A stretch of 64,000 bases of DNA from Letharia columbiana (GCF_014066305.1 NW_023501037.1:806001-870000), one strand, 5' to 3'. Shown: positions 45,331 through 61,200, counted from the first letter of the stretch. Notes: generated by a model not told the origin, from the letters alone. Made by a program: numbers and translations.

Positions 45331-47030
45331 TTCGAGTTAAATATTTAATATTATTTTCTAAAATATATATTATATCTTTAATTAATTTTAATTAATTATA
45401 AGTAAATTTTAATTAACGCTAACTTTATTAATAGCTATCTTAATAGCCTTAATTAAATATTAATATATTATATTTTTAATTAATTTTAATTAATTATTAA
45501 TAAAAACTTTAATAAAAGTTTCGACTAGCGTTAAAATTAATAACGTATATATTAATAATAGAAGTATAAATTTCGCTACTATATCTACTAAAGATATAAA
45601 TTTATTTAATAATAATATAGATTTTCTAAGATCTATTCTCTACTAGCAATTTTAGAATTAATAATCTTTAATAGAATTTAAGCGATAATAATTACTTCGA
45701 TAATTAATATTTCGAAAATTAATACTTATTTTAACTCTTCGATATAAGAGATAATAATAAGATATAGCGACTAATAAATACTATATTTATATAATTTTTA
45801 TTTACTCTTTAATCGATTAGTAGATAATTAAATTTCTTTTTTAATAAATATATTAATCTTCTTTCTTTTTTATATCTATAAAAATCGATTAATTAAATTA
45901 TCTTCTCTTTAAATATATATAACTCTTAATAATTCGTTTAACTTTAATCGTTTATATCTAAAAGACTTTTATTTTAATATAAAGATATATTAGCTAGCTA
46001 AATATAATAAAATAGCTATATATTATAAATAATAATAAATATATTTAATATATTTCTTTTATAATATTTAAGATTATTTTTAGAGATATTATTATCTAAA
46101 TTAAACGGTTTAAATTAAAGTAAAATTAATTTTTTTTATATAAAATATATATTCTTAAATTATATACTTTATAGATAGCTTTACTATTTTAAAGTAAATA
46201 TATAAATATAATTTTATATATATAAAAGCGCTTTAATTATATATATATTAAATATAAAGAAATATTTAAAAGTAATAAAAGTATTTCTCTTCTAAATAGC
46301 TCGTTATAGATTTTTTCTTTTTATAAATATCTATTAATATAAGATATTTTTTATATATAGATTTATAGATATCTTTAATATAATCATAAAGAATATAAAG
46401 TTGAAATTGAATTTCGCGATAAGTAAGGCTAAAGTAGTAATATATATTCGCTAAGATATTAATATATTATCGATTACTAAAAAACGCGTATCTTATAATT
46501 AATTAATAATAGATAAGAGAATATATATCGAGTATATCGCTTCTATAAAAAATAATATAAAAATAATAATAAACTTATTAAATATCTACGAGGTTATAGA
46601 AAGCGAAAACTAATTCTTTTATATACGTCTTTCGATATTATAAATCGTAATATAATTAATAGTATTAATAATTTAATAGCTCTAATTATTATAAAAGAAG
46701 AAGATATATATTTACTCGAAGATAATATAATTATAAATTTAATATTATAATAATAATTAAATAAGTAGAAAATAGAGAAAAAGAGGATAAACGCGGTATA
46801 AATAATAAATCTGAATAATAAGATAATAGTATCCCTTATCTCTATAATAGGCTTAAGTTATAATATTATAATTTCGTCTTTAATAATTAACTCTATAAAA
46901 CTATATCTAAAAAAGCGAGATATTAGAAGATCGATAAAACTATAATTTAAATTAAAGCCTCTTAATTAAATAAAATTAATATTTAATTATTAAATTAGAT
47001 TAGACGTTAAGTCGATATCTAATACGAATA
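45331..47030. repeat. AT-rich RIP block, relics not identified
   Basis: No open frame and no recognised domain. The block may contain the 5' flank or terminal region of the Plavaka-like element that follows. Confidence 0.4.
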
Positions 47031-49700
47031 ATTTTTGAAATTTATTTAAATTCTGGGAAGATTATGCGCTAACGCTATAATTCTTTAAATCGAGACTCTT
47101 TAATAATAATATTGATAAATTCTTTCGTAATATCTATTTATAGTAATTCTAAGATAACTATAGTTTTAATAATATAAAATTATTAAGATATAAGATATAG
47201 AATATATATAGCGATAATATCGACGGCGGTTAGACTAGCTAGTCTTTTAAAATTTATAACTTTAAACTCGAATTAAAATCGAAGATATATTATATTATTT
47301 ACTTCGATATTATAAGTATTATTAAAGCGTTTCTAATATATAAATCTTTTAATATAAATCTATATTATTAATTTATACGCTAAAAAAATACTAATAAAGT
47401 AAGAGTTTATAGCGAGATATATATTACGAATTAGTAATAAGAAACGTAGAATAAACTATTTAATAACTCTATTATTATTCTTATTATTTTAATATTAAAT
47501 AAAACTTATCTCTCTCGAATATATAGAAATTAATATATTTAATTAATTTATATTATAATTAGAAATCTTTAATAAGATACGCGACGCGCGTATAGTAGAT
47601 TAAATATAGCGATTTTAAAAATAATATTAATTATTATAGAAAAAAAGTTAAGATCTAGATTTATTACTATATCTTAGATTTAATAATTAAAAATAACTTC
47701 TTATACTCTCGCGGTATACTATCTATTAATAAAGTATATTTAATAATTAAAGAATATTTTAAATATAATATTAATATATAATACGTAGATAGTTTAACTC
47801 GAAGATATTATTTAATACTAGCTACTATAATACTAAATTATAAAAAATAAATAATAATTACTTTAATCTTAAGTAATAGATATTATTTTATATATACGAT
47901 TCTATCTATAGAGAGAAAGCGATTATATCTCTTAATTCTATATTCTAAATAAATATTCGAGTATATAATTAAGTAGCTAAGATTATAAAAAAGATATATT
48001 AAAAAGATATTGAAATACTTACGGGATATAATACTTTATAACCGCTATTCTTTTATTAATAACTATTTCGCTATTAATATATATTAACTATAATACTTTA
48101 ATATTCTATACTCTTTAATAATTAAGAGACTTATAAATTATCTACTTAAATAATAAGTTAAATATATTAAAATTATAAAGATAGAGAATAAGATAAATAA
48201 GCTTCTTAATACCCGCTTTTAAATAATCTCTAATTATATTAATTTAAGACGTATTAAATCTTTAAGTAAGAAGATATAGTAAATAAAAGAGAATAATCGA
48301 ACTCTATAGAGAATAATAATAGTTATCTTTATATCGATCTTAATTAAGTTAAATTCGAATACGTTATATATAGATTACGCTATTCTTAATCTTATTATAT
48401 TAGCGAGATATTATTCTTATAATAATAATATTATTTAATATCTACTCGCGATCTTAGCTTAAATTAATTTATTAAAAGAGGTTTTTCGAGTATATAGATC
48501 TCTAAATAAAACGATAAATAAAGATTACTTTAACTTTCTAAAGTTTTATAATATTAATTACTTATCTAAAATAATATAATTATTTAATTTACTTAATAAA
48601 TTAATTATTTAAATAAGAGAAAAGATATATATTAAATTCTTTAAAAAGTATTATAAATTAATAAATAAGTATAATAACTATATTAAATAGATTATATATT
48701 ATAATATTATATATTAAAAGATAATTATAATATATAATCTTATTAAGTATTAAGATATAGAAGTATTATTATTTATAATTAAGAGATTATAAAAGAAAGA
48801 GAAGAAGATTAAGATAAGAACTTCTTTAAATCTTTATATTTAGAATTAATAGATGAATAATAAGAAGCGTAATATTATAAGATAGATTTATTATTATAAT
48901 AGTCGTTATTAATAATTAATAGAAATTATTATTAAATAGTTAAAGTTAAATACTTTTCTCGAAGCTTTAGTCGTCTTTATTTAAATAAATTAAATAAAAT
49001 TAAGAGAATATTATTTATTTAAGAGAGATAATAATATTAATATATATAAGACGGATTATAAATAAGTATATCGATATCCGGTCTATATCCATTTTAATAT
49101 TCGATATTAAAAGACTCTCGAGAAGGATTCTTTAAATATAGCTTATCTATTTAAAGATGTTATCGTTTATAGATTTATCGATTAATCTATTCGAAAAAGA
49201 TAGCGTAGAAATTACGCTTAAATTTATAAATATAATTAATAAACCTTCGATATTAATAGAGTTTTTTTAAAGAAATTAATAGAGAAAGTATTAGTTATAA
49301 TAAAAGTAATAAATCTAGCTCGTAGAGATTTCAAATAAAGATTAACTTATCTATAAGATATTTTTATAAAGATATTTAAATATCGATATAATAAATAAAT
49401 TTAGAAATATTATAATATAATGGAAGTAGAAAAGGCGTAGTTATTAATAGCGCGGAATTTAAGAATTCTTAGAAAACGACGATTCTATAGCCTTATAAAT
49501 ATTAAGAGAAATATATATATTATACCCGCGTCGATAAAAGATAAAGAATTTTATTATATTAATAGCTTTATCGACTTTAATTAATATAATAATATCTATA
49601 ATTCGAATTTTTTAAATAAGAGCTATAGAGTAATAAAGAAGATTAATATACGCTATATTATAAGATAATAGAGATATCGAGAATTTAGATTTTAGAATAT
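47031..49700 (+). pseudogene. Plavaka-like (CACTA-related) transposase relic
   Basis: Read through RIP-type stops, the plus strand shows NKTYLSR followed by a short gap, LIYIIIRNL and DTRRAYSR (47495-47645). These are relics of the DKT.LS...G...A.PVYLTIGN....RR.PS block of Plavaka transposases. About 900 bp on come a relic of QWTGKE (about 48268-48285), then FNFLKFYNINYLSK (about 48525-48570) and REKIYIKFFKKYYKLINKYN (about 48610-48672). The last two correspond to the FPKFH..H...I..FG and SE..HI...K..Y..TN blocks. The order and spacing are convincing; domain ends and terminal repeats were not found. Confidence 0.6.
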
Positions 49701-49736
49701 TAGAAATAAAACTAAATATATAACGAGTAAAATTAA

Positions 49737-49830
49737 TCTTAGTTACTCTTCTCGATTCGAATATCTTTCTCGACTCGAATATCTTTCTCGACTCGAATAC
49801 TCTTCTTAACTCGAATATCTTTTTAACTTA
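49737..49830 (+). repeat. 18-bp tandem repeat TCTTTCTCGACTCGAATA
   Basis: About five units, the outer ones altered (TCTTCTCGATTCGAATA, TCTTCTTAACTCGAATA, TCTTTTTAACTTAAATA), so decay increases away from the middle. It lies just after the Plavaka-like relic. Confidence 0.7.
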
Positions 49831-50735
49831 AATAATTTTCGAATTATCTTTAGAGTTTATCGAGTAAAGAGAGATTTTATAATTATAAAATATATACGTA
49901 AATATTATAATTAGAAAGAGAAGAGAGAGCGAGCTTTTCTCTAATTAGAGAGATATTAATACGCTTTAAAAAGTATCTAACTAAGTATTTCGACGCCGAA
50001 GATTATTATTAAACTAATTCGCGATTTCTTATAACTTAAAAAACGCTATCGCCTATAATAAGGGCTATTATTTAAAAATTTTTTAAGTTATTAATAATCT
50101 ATATAATAATACTAGAATTAAAGTATATTATTTTAAAAATATAATAAATTAGAAAAAAGCCTTAATATAAGATATTATAAGAGGAGATCTATATATATTA
50201 TTACTCGCTATATTCTTATATATATAATTATCTAAAAGTTGAAATTTCTAACTTAAAAAAGTTAATTTCGATTTTATAAGAAAGATATTTAATATTTTAA
50301 CGAGTATTAATATATATAAATTCTAAAGAAATTTAAATATTAAGAGAAGAGATTAATAGAGTTAAGATCGGGTAATAGAGATATAAATATATATTATTAA
50401 CTTTTATATATATTATATTAACTTTAACGCGATTATAGCGATAGAGAAGCGTATTAATAACGATTTTTCTTCTTAGATAATTAGCGCTTATAAGATATAT
50501 TATAAATAATAATACTCTTATCTTTAGTAGAAAAGATAGATTACTTAATATAGTAATATAAATTTATATATATAAATTTAATATCTAGCGATAGTATTAT
50601 TAAGTCGAATTAAATTAAGCTTATAATATAATTAAGTTAAGTTAAACTTAGCTTATAAAGTTAAATCAATATCGTAAACTATAGAAATAATAAAATATTA
50701 GTATAAAGCGATTATTATTTTTAAAAAAATCATTC
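49831..50735. repeat. AT-rich RIP block
   Basis: No open frame or recognised relic. The end of the stretch is rich in the word AAGTTAAA(C/T)TTA (50620-50665), which also occurs near 52250-52350. Confidence 0.4.
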
Positions 50736-50890
50736 GAATAATATATAATAATTATTAAACTAATAAATATTATTTAAATAGTATATAGTAATTACTAAAT
50801 CGATAAATATTATTTAAATAGTATATAGTAATTACTAAATTGATAAATAGTATTTTAATAGTAAATAATAATTATTAAATCGACGGATAG
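50736..50890 (+). repeat. 40-bp tandem repeat
   Basis: The unit TATTTAAATAGTATATAGTA plus ATTACTAAATCGATAAATAT repeats nearly four times with a 40-bp period. The flanking units are more diverged. Confidence 0.7.
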
Positions 50891-50959
50891 CGTGTGAAAA
50901 GTAGATTATAGTTACTAATTAAGCGGAATTTAAGCGAATTTAAATTAGATTTACTAATC

Positions 50960-52240
50960 CGACGGATTTTATAATTTTCGCAATTAACGCGCGATTAGCA
51001 ATTTCAAATTTTATAGAAACTTTTCAGATTTGTAGATGTAAAAGTCTTCTATATATAAGAATACTTATTAAAATAATTAACGTCTCTCGATTTATTAAGA
51101 CTATTAAAGTAATTAGTAATATTTATAAACGTATTAAAATACTTAAGAAAACGCTTATATCTCGCTATTAGCGCTATTAATAAAATTATAAATTATAGCG
51201 TTTTTAATAGTAGAAGAAAACGCGTTAGATTTAAAATCGTTTAATTATTAATCGCTTTATTTAAATAGCGATAACTATTAAAATTAAAATTAAAATAAAT
51301 TTTAATTATACTTATAATAAGCGTATTAAATAGCGATTAAGAAAGATAATAAGAATAAGTTAGATTTACTATAAGACTACGAAATTAGTTAAGATACTTA
51401 TATTAGCTATACTTTATATTAATCTAAAATACTCGAAATAATATTAATAGAAGACTTTAAAAGCTATTATAATTACGAAGTATATAATAATATTACTTAC
51501 GATAATCGTAAAAATCTTATCGAAGACTATTTCTTAAAGATAATATCTACTATAGATTATTAGTATAAGTACTATCGATATAAGACTATCTCTTATAATA
51601 AGCTTTTTAATTATCTTCGAGAAGAGTATTAGAAAAAGTCTTCTATAAGTATTAATAAGAATCTTATTATAAATACTCTAATCTTTAAATCTAGAAAGCC
51701 TATTATAAAGCCTCTTATTATTTTCTTAATATTTAAATCTATATTAAAAATCGAATACGTCTTTTAAAATTATTACTACGCTATTATTTATATTAATTAA
51801 AAGCTAATAAATAAAAAGAAGAAGTCTTATATTAACGCTAGCTATATTATAACTATAGCTAATTAAACTTTTATTTTTACTTCTATTAAAGTTAAGAAAA
51901 TAACTATTAAGATTTTAATTTGAGATTTAAAATCTAAAATCTATTATTCTAATAAGTACGCGATTCTTATCTTCTATATAAAAAACGTACTTTTAAATAG
52001 TACGCGTATCTTTACTTAAATTACTCGAGAGATTTATATTATTAATAATTTTAAGGTTAATATATTAATCGAAGTCGATATTCTAACGTTAGAACGAATA
52101 ATTATTAACTCTATTATTTAATTTATTAAGATAAATAGCTATCGAGATATAACTATACTTATAAATTTATATACTCGCTCTAAGTCTATTAAGCGAATTA
52201 TAAAATTATTATCTTATATAAGTAAAGATCTATAAATTAA
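50960..52240 (+). pseudogene. retroelement gag/aspartic protease relic
   Basis: One plus-strand frame near 51900-52230 gives ITREIYIINNFKVNILIEVD followed by ILTLERIIINS and INSYRDITI. This is the pattern of a retropepsin-like domain of fungal LTR retroelements, in which a REV..V..L.ANMLIG.DIL segment follows the catalytic region. Upstream sequence is probably gag-like. No linked reverse transcriptase is recognised downstream, so this is a fragment or its pol is beyond recognition. Confidence 0.5.
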
Positions 52241-55200
52241 ATTTATAAAGTTAAATTTTTTATTTTTCTAAGTTAAATGAAGTTGAATTTTTTTAAGTTT
52301 AATAGAATTTTAGTCTTAGCTCTAATTAAGTTAAACTTCAATCGCTTACTATACGTTTTTAATCTACTTTTATTATTATAAAATTAATAAAAAAGATAAA
52401 AGCTCTAACTCTAAATTAAATTAAACTCTATTTACTTTCTATATAATAAATAGTTTACTTTTATTACTATAGATCGCTAATTAATTATATTCTTATTTAA
52501 AAAAGAAATATCTACTTAATAATCTTATTCTTAATATATCTTATCGATTAAGTAAATTATCTTTTTAATAGATCGCCTAAAGTTATAATTAATAGACTAG
52601 CTTTATTAATAATTTAACTTAAAGCTATATATAATTAATTATAAGTAAAGATCTCGAAGTATAGATATAAATCGATCTATTATAATAACTAGTTTTAAGA
52701 TTTATTAATTATTATATTAAGACTAATTAGATTAGAAATTAAATATATCGAAAGAAAGTATATAGATTATTTAAATTAGACGAAGCTAGAGGGATATATA
52801 ATATATAATATTATTTATTATTATATTTATCTTTAAGAATATAATAATTAAGTATTTTAAATCTAATATATTTAACTTATAGACGTATTTTATTATATAG
52901 ACTTATATACTATTTTAAATTTCTTAATAGTATTATTATATAATTCTATTTTAATTTTAAATAATAAGATAAAAGCGAGATTAATTTAAAGATATTTATT
53001 ATTTTAATAGATAGAAGAAAGCTATTTTTCTTATTAACGACTTAATTCCTATTATTATAAATAATCTTAATTTTAAAAAACTTATTAAAAACTTAACTAT
53101 TAAATTAAATAATATTCTTATTAAGAGTATAAAGAATCGCCTTAAATATATAGAAATTAACTATTCGATATAGACTAAAATTATTATAAATAGTATTAAT
53201 TAGTTAAGTAATAAAGTTATCTAATAATTACTCGATAAACTAATTAATCGCTTCTTATTCTTCGAAGCTTATTAAGATATTATTATCTATATCTAATAGT
53301 CTTTAAGCGAATTTCTCTATATTAATTTAATCTTAATTAATAAAATTAAGGTTTTAAAGCCTTATATTTTCTATTAATCTAAGAATTTAAATATAATTTT
53401 AAAGATAAGACGCTTTTAATATAGTTTAAGTAAAATAATTTAACTTAATTCTCTTAATAATTAAAAGAATTTAATAAAAGTTATTATAGAAATATATAAT
53501 TATACTATTAAAAGAAATAGAATTCTTTTAAATATCTTAAAGTATATAATCGACGATCTCGATATCGTAGCGATTTTATATAAAGATCTCGTTTTAGAAA
53601 ATAAGTTTAATCGCCTTTAATAATTAAGCTAAATTAAATTTTATTAATATATTATAATTAAACTAAGTAATAATATTAAGAAAAATCTTAAAATAAGAAT
53701 AAATAATAAAATTATCTTAAAAAAGAATAAAGATAATATTAGATAAAGTTATAATAATAACTATCTTAGAGTTATTTTATACTCTTCGTAATATAATATT
53801 CTAAAGTATAATTTTATTAATATCTTTATAATTATTAAGAAAGAAGAGTTAATTATTAAAATAAGAGATCGCGTTTTAAATAGCGTTAGCTATAATAATT
53901 TAATTATTATTAAAACTCGCTTATATTTAATTTTAGATATTAATTTAATAGCTATATACTTCGCGTAGAAATTAATTTTAATTATTAATATAATATTATT
54001 TATAATCTCGCTAAATCGCGAATAGATTAAAGTTAATAATAAGATTAATATTCTTTATAGAGTTAATATTATTTTTCTTTAAGCGAATTTAAATTAAATA
54101 AAGATAGAAGTCTTTAATAATAACTTATTTATATTATATATTATTTAATAAAGAAAGAATATAATATTAAGTCTAGAGAATATAAATAAAATTATTAAAT
54201 AATCTAAATAAAGAATAATATATATTAATTAAGAAATATACGTAAAGTATAAGAGGAGAATTAAACTATTTATAGATAAAAAAAGAAAAAATATATCTAA
54301 CGCGAAAAGTTTTAATAGCTAAAAAAAGAATATTATATTAAAAAAAATTATAATATTTTAAAATTATTATTAATACGAAAATCTTCTTATTTTATAGCTT
54401 AAAGTATTTTAATTTATAAAAAAAATTACTAAGAAAAAATATATCTAATATAAAAAGTTTTAACATATAAAAAAAGAAATATTATATTAAAAAAAGTTAT
54501 AATATTTTAATATTATTATTAGCGTAATAAGCTATTTATATTATATTTAAAGTTTTTCTATTTAATAAAGAAGAAATTATCTATATATCTTAATTTATAA
54601 TTATTTTATAGATTTAGAGAATTATTAAGCTTATATTATAATAGAATTATTATAAAGAGATTCTATAAGTAATATTCTCTCTACTAAATCGCTACTTTAT
54701 TTAATACTTAATTCTATTTAACGTTATTATAAAATAAGTCTTTTACTATATAAATACTATAATAGAAAAAAAAATTATTATTTATTATATATAAGTCTTT
54801 AAAGAATATAGAATTTAATATATTTAGAAGAAGATATCGTAGATAAAAGAGCTTTCTAGCGTTTAAATTAATATAATATATTCTTATAATAATATCTCTA
54901 CGCCTTTAATATAGACTTTATTTAAATATATCTTACTTATTTTTTTCTAAATATATTACTTCGATAAATCGATATAAAAGAAGTCTTTTACTTATTTTCG
55001 TTATCGACGTTATTAATTTAATTAAAAGAAGATTATTAACTTAATTTTGCGTTTATATATTATATTAATTATCTAATTTAAATTATTATTATTATTAAAT
55101 ATTACGTTATATTAATTTAAGAGATAAATAAATAATTATTTAAATAAAAGAATTATAATTATATAATTTAAAGTTAAAAATTCTTTAATAGACTTTTATA

Positions 55201-58200
55201 GACTTTATTTACTATATATCTTAATACTCTTAAATCTCGTTTATCTAATCTAGATCTATATCGTTTTAATTTATATTACTCTTACACTCTATTTAAAAAT
55301 TAGCTTAATTACTATTCTTATAAATATATTTAAAAATATATTTATAGACTTTAATATTAGCGTAAATCTTTATATTAATATAAGTATTATACTTAATTAA
55401 TAAATAGAGATTATAAGATATTATCTAATAATTCTATTTAGATTTATTATCTAATATCTTAATAGATCTATATTAATAATATATAAAGTATTTAAAGTCT
55501 AATTTAAAGACGATATAATCGCTAAAGTTCTTCGAAAATTACTTATTATATATATTTTTATCTAAGTCTTAATAAGATAAAATAATATCTATTCTATTAA
55601 TAATATATTAATTATAATTTTTATAAAGTATATATCTAATAATAATTATATAGAGATTAAGAAATAAATTTTAATTAGAGATTTTAATATTAATAGCGAT
55701 ATCTATCTTAATAATATTAAAAAATTAATTTTTAGAATATAATCTAATAAGAATATAGATATATAATAAACTTTATTTCGAGGGTAATTATATTCTTTTT
55801 CTTTATCTTTATATAATTATTAGATCTTAAATATAACTTTATAATATTACTTAATTCTCTTATCGTCTTTTATATCTATCTTTACTATTTAGTCTTTTAT
55901 AATATAATTCTAATATAAATCTTTACTCGCGAAGATTTAAGATTAATATTAATATCGCTAGAATTTAGTAAAGCTTCGCGTTTCTACTATCTTAGCGATT
56001 TAAGTATTTAAAAGATTTATATTATAAAAAAAAGTATTAATATCTTTAATTACTACTTCGATAAAAATAGTCTTATCTTAATAATAATCTTTATTCTTAA
56101 ATAAGCTTTTAATTTAATATAAGATTAATTTAGATTTTAAAATAAGAGATATTTTTAAGTAATAAGTTATAAAATTAAGAAAGTTATTTAAAATTTAATA
56201 ATAAAGATTTAATATATATATAAAATAGTCTCGCTATAAATAAAGATAATAAGGATCTTAATCGTAAAATATATTTATTTATTTATGTTTATTTTTAAAT
56301 TTATAAAAGTAATTTAGATAAATTTAAAAAGAATAGTCGAGAATATACTATAGTAGAGTATCGTAATACTACTATTTCGAGAGTAAATCTTTTTTACTTC
56401 GAGTTAAATATAATTAATTATTTTATAAAAATCTATAATACTCGATTAAAAGAATTTAAATTATTTAAATATATATTCGATTTAATCTTAGAGAATTAGT
56501 TTTAAGATCTTAAGATTCACTATTTCTACTTTTTTAAATCTCGAATAAGATTATTAGAGCTTTACTTTTTTAGCGATAACTTCTAAATTATTAAAATTAT
56601 AAGAAATCTTTTCTCGAGAAGTAGAATTATATTCGATTATAAAGTATTAAAAGAAAATATAATAAGATAAAGAAAAGAAATAAAGGGTTAATTAAGTTAT
56701 TTTACTTCGCGATTATAAGTTATAAAGTCTTTTAAAATTTCTAAAATTTTTGAGATTCTCGAGATTTTCGAGTTCGAGTTTTTATATAATAATATATTAG
56801 AAAATATAAATTAATAAAATAAATTATATTTATAATTTAACGGTTTAATAAAATTTAAAAATTATACTTTATTTAATATCTAGCTTAATAATATATTAAT
56901 AGTATAAAAAATAATTTTTATATTATTAGCTTATATAGAATTCTAAGATTTCCTCTTTTAATATTCTCTTTATAAGTATTTTTTATACTTTAAATCGTAG
57001 TCGTAAATTAAATCCTTTATATTTTTTAAATCTTTTATCTTATATTATATATTATAGGCCTTTTTTTAATTCTTCTATTTTATTAGGTATTCTATAATAT
57101 CTTTTTTATCTTTATTTTCTCGATCTAGAGATCGATTAGTATATTAATTCGCTAATCTTTAAATCTTATAGTAATTTTTAATTATTAACTTCTCTTAATT
57201 AAATATAGGAGCTTATTTTTTTTTATAAGGTCGATAATAAGAATTTTTTCTCTTAGGTGTAGGCTTAAGTATTATAATAAAGATAATGGAATAAATCTTT
57301 TAAATAATTAAGAGATTAAGTTTATAGATTAAATTTTTAACTCGCTTAAAAATAATAAAAGATTTAACTCTTTAATTTAAAAAATTTATATTTTTAAATT
57401 TAAGAAGATAGTATTCTCTATAGAGCTTAATAAAAGCTTTATCTTCTTTCTTTATAATTAAAGCTTTATATTTCGAATTATATCTAAATTTCGTATTAAT
57501 TATCGCGAAAGTTAAAATATTTATTATATCGAATTTATCGTTAAGTTTTATATTATATATAACCTTATTAAAAGCCTTTTTTATCGATATATTTATAGAA
57601 TTATTAAGACTATCTCTAAAGTATATAAAGAATTTATTCTAAAAATCGTTAGAAATATAAGAAATATAAAATTTTAAAATAATTTTTATTATCTAGTTTA
57701 TTTATTTAGATTAATTATTCGTTTATAAGTAATAAATAATAGATATAAAAAGCTCTATTTCTAAAATTTTAAAAATAGCTTTTTAAAGATTTAAAAGAAA
57801 TTTTAAATCTCTATCTAAAATAATGGCTTTAGAGATTTCTTAATTAACGAGAGTAAAAAGTAAGGCTTCTACTTATTTAATAGTATTTTATATATCTTTT
57901 CTCGATATAAATATATTTCTTTTAAAAAACTTATTAATAATAGTTATTATTACGTTAAATCTATTTTTTAGAAATAATAATATTAAAATAAAATTAATAG
58001 TAATTATATAGAAAATTAAAGTAAAAATTATAATAGATTTAAGATTTTTATATAAGATATATCTTATAATTTAATTTAGTTAATATTTTAAATAATAAAT
58101 AATATAACGCTTTAAATATCGAGTTAAATATCTTATATAGTAAATCTCTATAATTTTTTTATATAATTTATAAAAATTAATATAATTATAATTATTATAA

Positions 58201-61200
58201 GTAAGCTTAAAAATCTTTTATTTTATCTTCTTTAAAATATAAAATTATTTTTCTTTATTAAATTTATTTTAATAGTAGATAAATTTATCTTAAAATAGAA
58301 ATTATATATTTAAGAGTTTAAGGTATTTTATAAATTCTTATTTCTTAAGAAGCTATATCTTTCGAGTAATAAGAGTATTAAGAATCTTTAATTATTTTTT
58401 ATTTTCTTAATAGCTAAGTATAAGTTTAATATAAATTTTTTTAGATATTTTTATAAGTATTAAGTTATATATAAGAATTTTATTAAGAATTTCTAGATTT
58501 TAGATATCGAATTTTTTTATTTATTTATAAAGTAATTTAAATAAAGCGTCGGAGATTATATTTTACTTATCGAGTTTTTATTATATATCTATATTAAATT
58601 AAGAGACGTATTATAAAATATATATAAATTATAAATTTATTTAATTAGAGAATAAAGAAGAAAGTATAATTTAATAAATAATATTAATAGTAATAGAGTA
58701 ATTAATAAAAATGATAATCTTCTTTCTTATTCTTTAATTTAGTATATAAGAAATCTTCTTTAAAATTTAAATTAAGATAATTATTTTTAATTTTATTAAT
58801 TAATAATATAACTTTATAACGTTTAAGAGCTTAAATAAAAATATAATAGATTAAATATTTATCTTAAAAAAAGAACTTTTTTAAGAATTATTTATTATAT
58901 AATATATTATAACTTCGAAATTATACTTTTTAAATTTATCGAAATTAATATAAAGTTAATAATTAATATTATAATAATATAAATAAATTTTTATAATTAA
59001 TATTTATTATAAAATATAAAAAATCTTTACTTTCTCTTCGATAGAAGTAATTTTTATAATTTTTAAAAAAATTCTATAAAAATAATTATTTAAGATTAAA
59101 GATTACTTTAAAAGTTTTATCTTTAAATATTATAATAATTTAGAAATCTAAATAAAATATCTAATATTTCTTTATAGCTAATTTATTATTTCTATATAAA
59201 TTTCGAGTATTTTTAAAATAGTAAAAAATTATATTTTCTTAATCGTTATAATTCTTTTTTTAATAATAATAAGATTAAATCTATCTACCTTCTATTCTAG
59301 AAGTATAATTAATAAATATCTAAAATAGAATTTCTTAGATTTAAGAGTAATTTTAAATTTCGCGAAGAGGCGAAAGATCGTTCTTAAGTGTTTAAAATGA
59401 TTTTTTACGCTTTAAAAAAAGATAATAATATTATTTATATAGTATCTAATAAAATAATAATATAAATAAAAAAAGTTATTTATTTTTCTCTAAATATAAA
59501 ATATTAAATTCTTAAAATTTATTACTACTATATTAAAGTACTTTAATTCTTAATAAGATATTATAGTAAATTATTACTAATAATCTTTCTTTATTAAGAA
59601 AAGATAAAATTATTTATTATAATTAATTATATTAATAAAAGTATATTCTTAAATTATTATAATAATATTATTCTATAGAGAAAGAGAGTAATTATTAAAA
59701 ATTATAATTTTATTAAGATCTCTAATATTAATAATAATTTTTCTCTTTTATTTAAGTATTTTCTTAGATCTAATATAGATTATTTTATAAATTATAAAAA
59801 TAGAGAAAGTAAAAGAAGTTAGTTTTTTAGATTAGCTTATCTTATCTTAGATATATATCTTATTAAACTTTTTATCGATAAATTTATAATCTTTTAAAGT
59901 TAGAAGATAAATCTTATTCTCTAACTTCGCTATAAAAGATTATTAATTTATAATAATTAATATTTATAGTTACTTCGCTTTAAAAAGATTAATAATATTA
60001 TTAAAATCTTTCTAGATATAAAAGTTTTTTTCTAAAATACTTTATATTATATTAATATATTTTTATTTTTTATAAATAGTAATTCTATTAAATAGTCGAG
60101 TTTTAAAGTAAGATTTATAATTATTTTCTTAATAGTTAACTTTAATATAATAAGATTAATAAATTTCTCGAGTATAAGTCTCTTATTTTTAGCTATCTTA
60201 ACTATTAAAGAATAATTCTTTACTTAAATTAAGTAATCTTCTTTAGCTTCGTATTTAATTACGAAGTTAATCTTATAATAGCGAGGTATTATAAGCGAAG
60301 TAATATTATTATTTTAAATAAAGATAAAGTTAAAATTTACGTTTATAAGATATATATAAACTTCGTTTATCTTCGATTTAAAAAAGAAGTCTTAATTAGA
60401 AAATAAATTCTTGTCTCGTAAAGATATAGTAATAAATCTAGTGAATTTCGAAGAAATAACTTAATATCGTTTCGATCTTATAATTTATTAAATTCTTATA
60501 TTATTTTTAATAGTAGCTTATATCGATATAGCGATATTTTTATATTTAATAAAAATTACTTTCTTTTATAAAAGATCGATTATTACTTCTTCTAAATTAA
60601 ATATATTTATTTCTATTAGAAGATTTATCTTAAAATTATTTATAATATATATATCTCGAGTAAACTTAATTATAATAGACTTTTTTTTTAAAGTTTTATC
60701 TTTTATAAAGAAAGAAAGATTTATTTATTTATTAGTAAAATATTAATTTAAATTAATTTCACGTAAGATAATTAAAGCTATATACTTTTTAATAGAGAAT
60801 AAAAATATTAATCTCTTTAAGAAAACTTGATTTTCTATATTTATTAGATATTCGATATTTAGATATCTTAATTTTAAAAAAGCTTTTAAAGAAAGATTAA
60901 ATAGCTTAATAAGATAATACTATAATTAAAAGATTATTTTATTATTCGAATTTACGAGTATTATAAATTTAATTAACTCGAGTTTCTTAGAAATAAATAT
61001 CTTTTTTAGTAGTATTTTTTTAAAGATCTTTATTAACTTCTTTAGTGATAAGTTAAATATAAAATTCTTCTTTTTAAAAATCTTTTTAATATTCTTTAAA
61101 AGGGCTATTCGATAATAAGATTTTTTTTTAAGATAAATATATAACTAATTATTAGATAAAAACTTCTTTTAATATTTTCGATAAACTAATAAATCTTTTA

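Noticed and set aside
49737..50890. CRISPR-like array
   Set aside because: Units are contiguous tandem repeats without unique spacers, in a eukaryotic RIP context.
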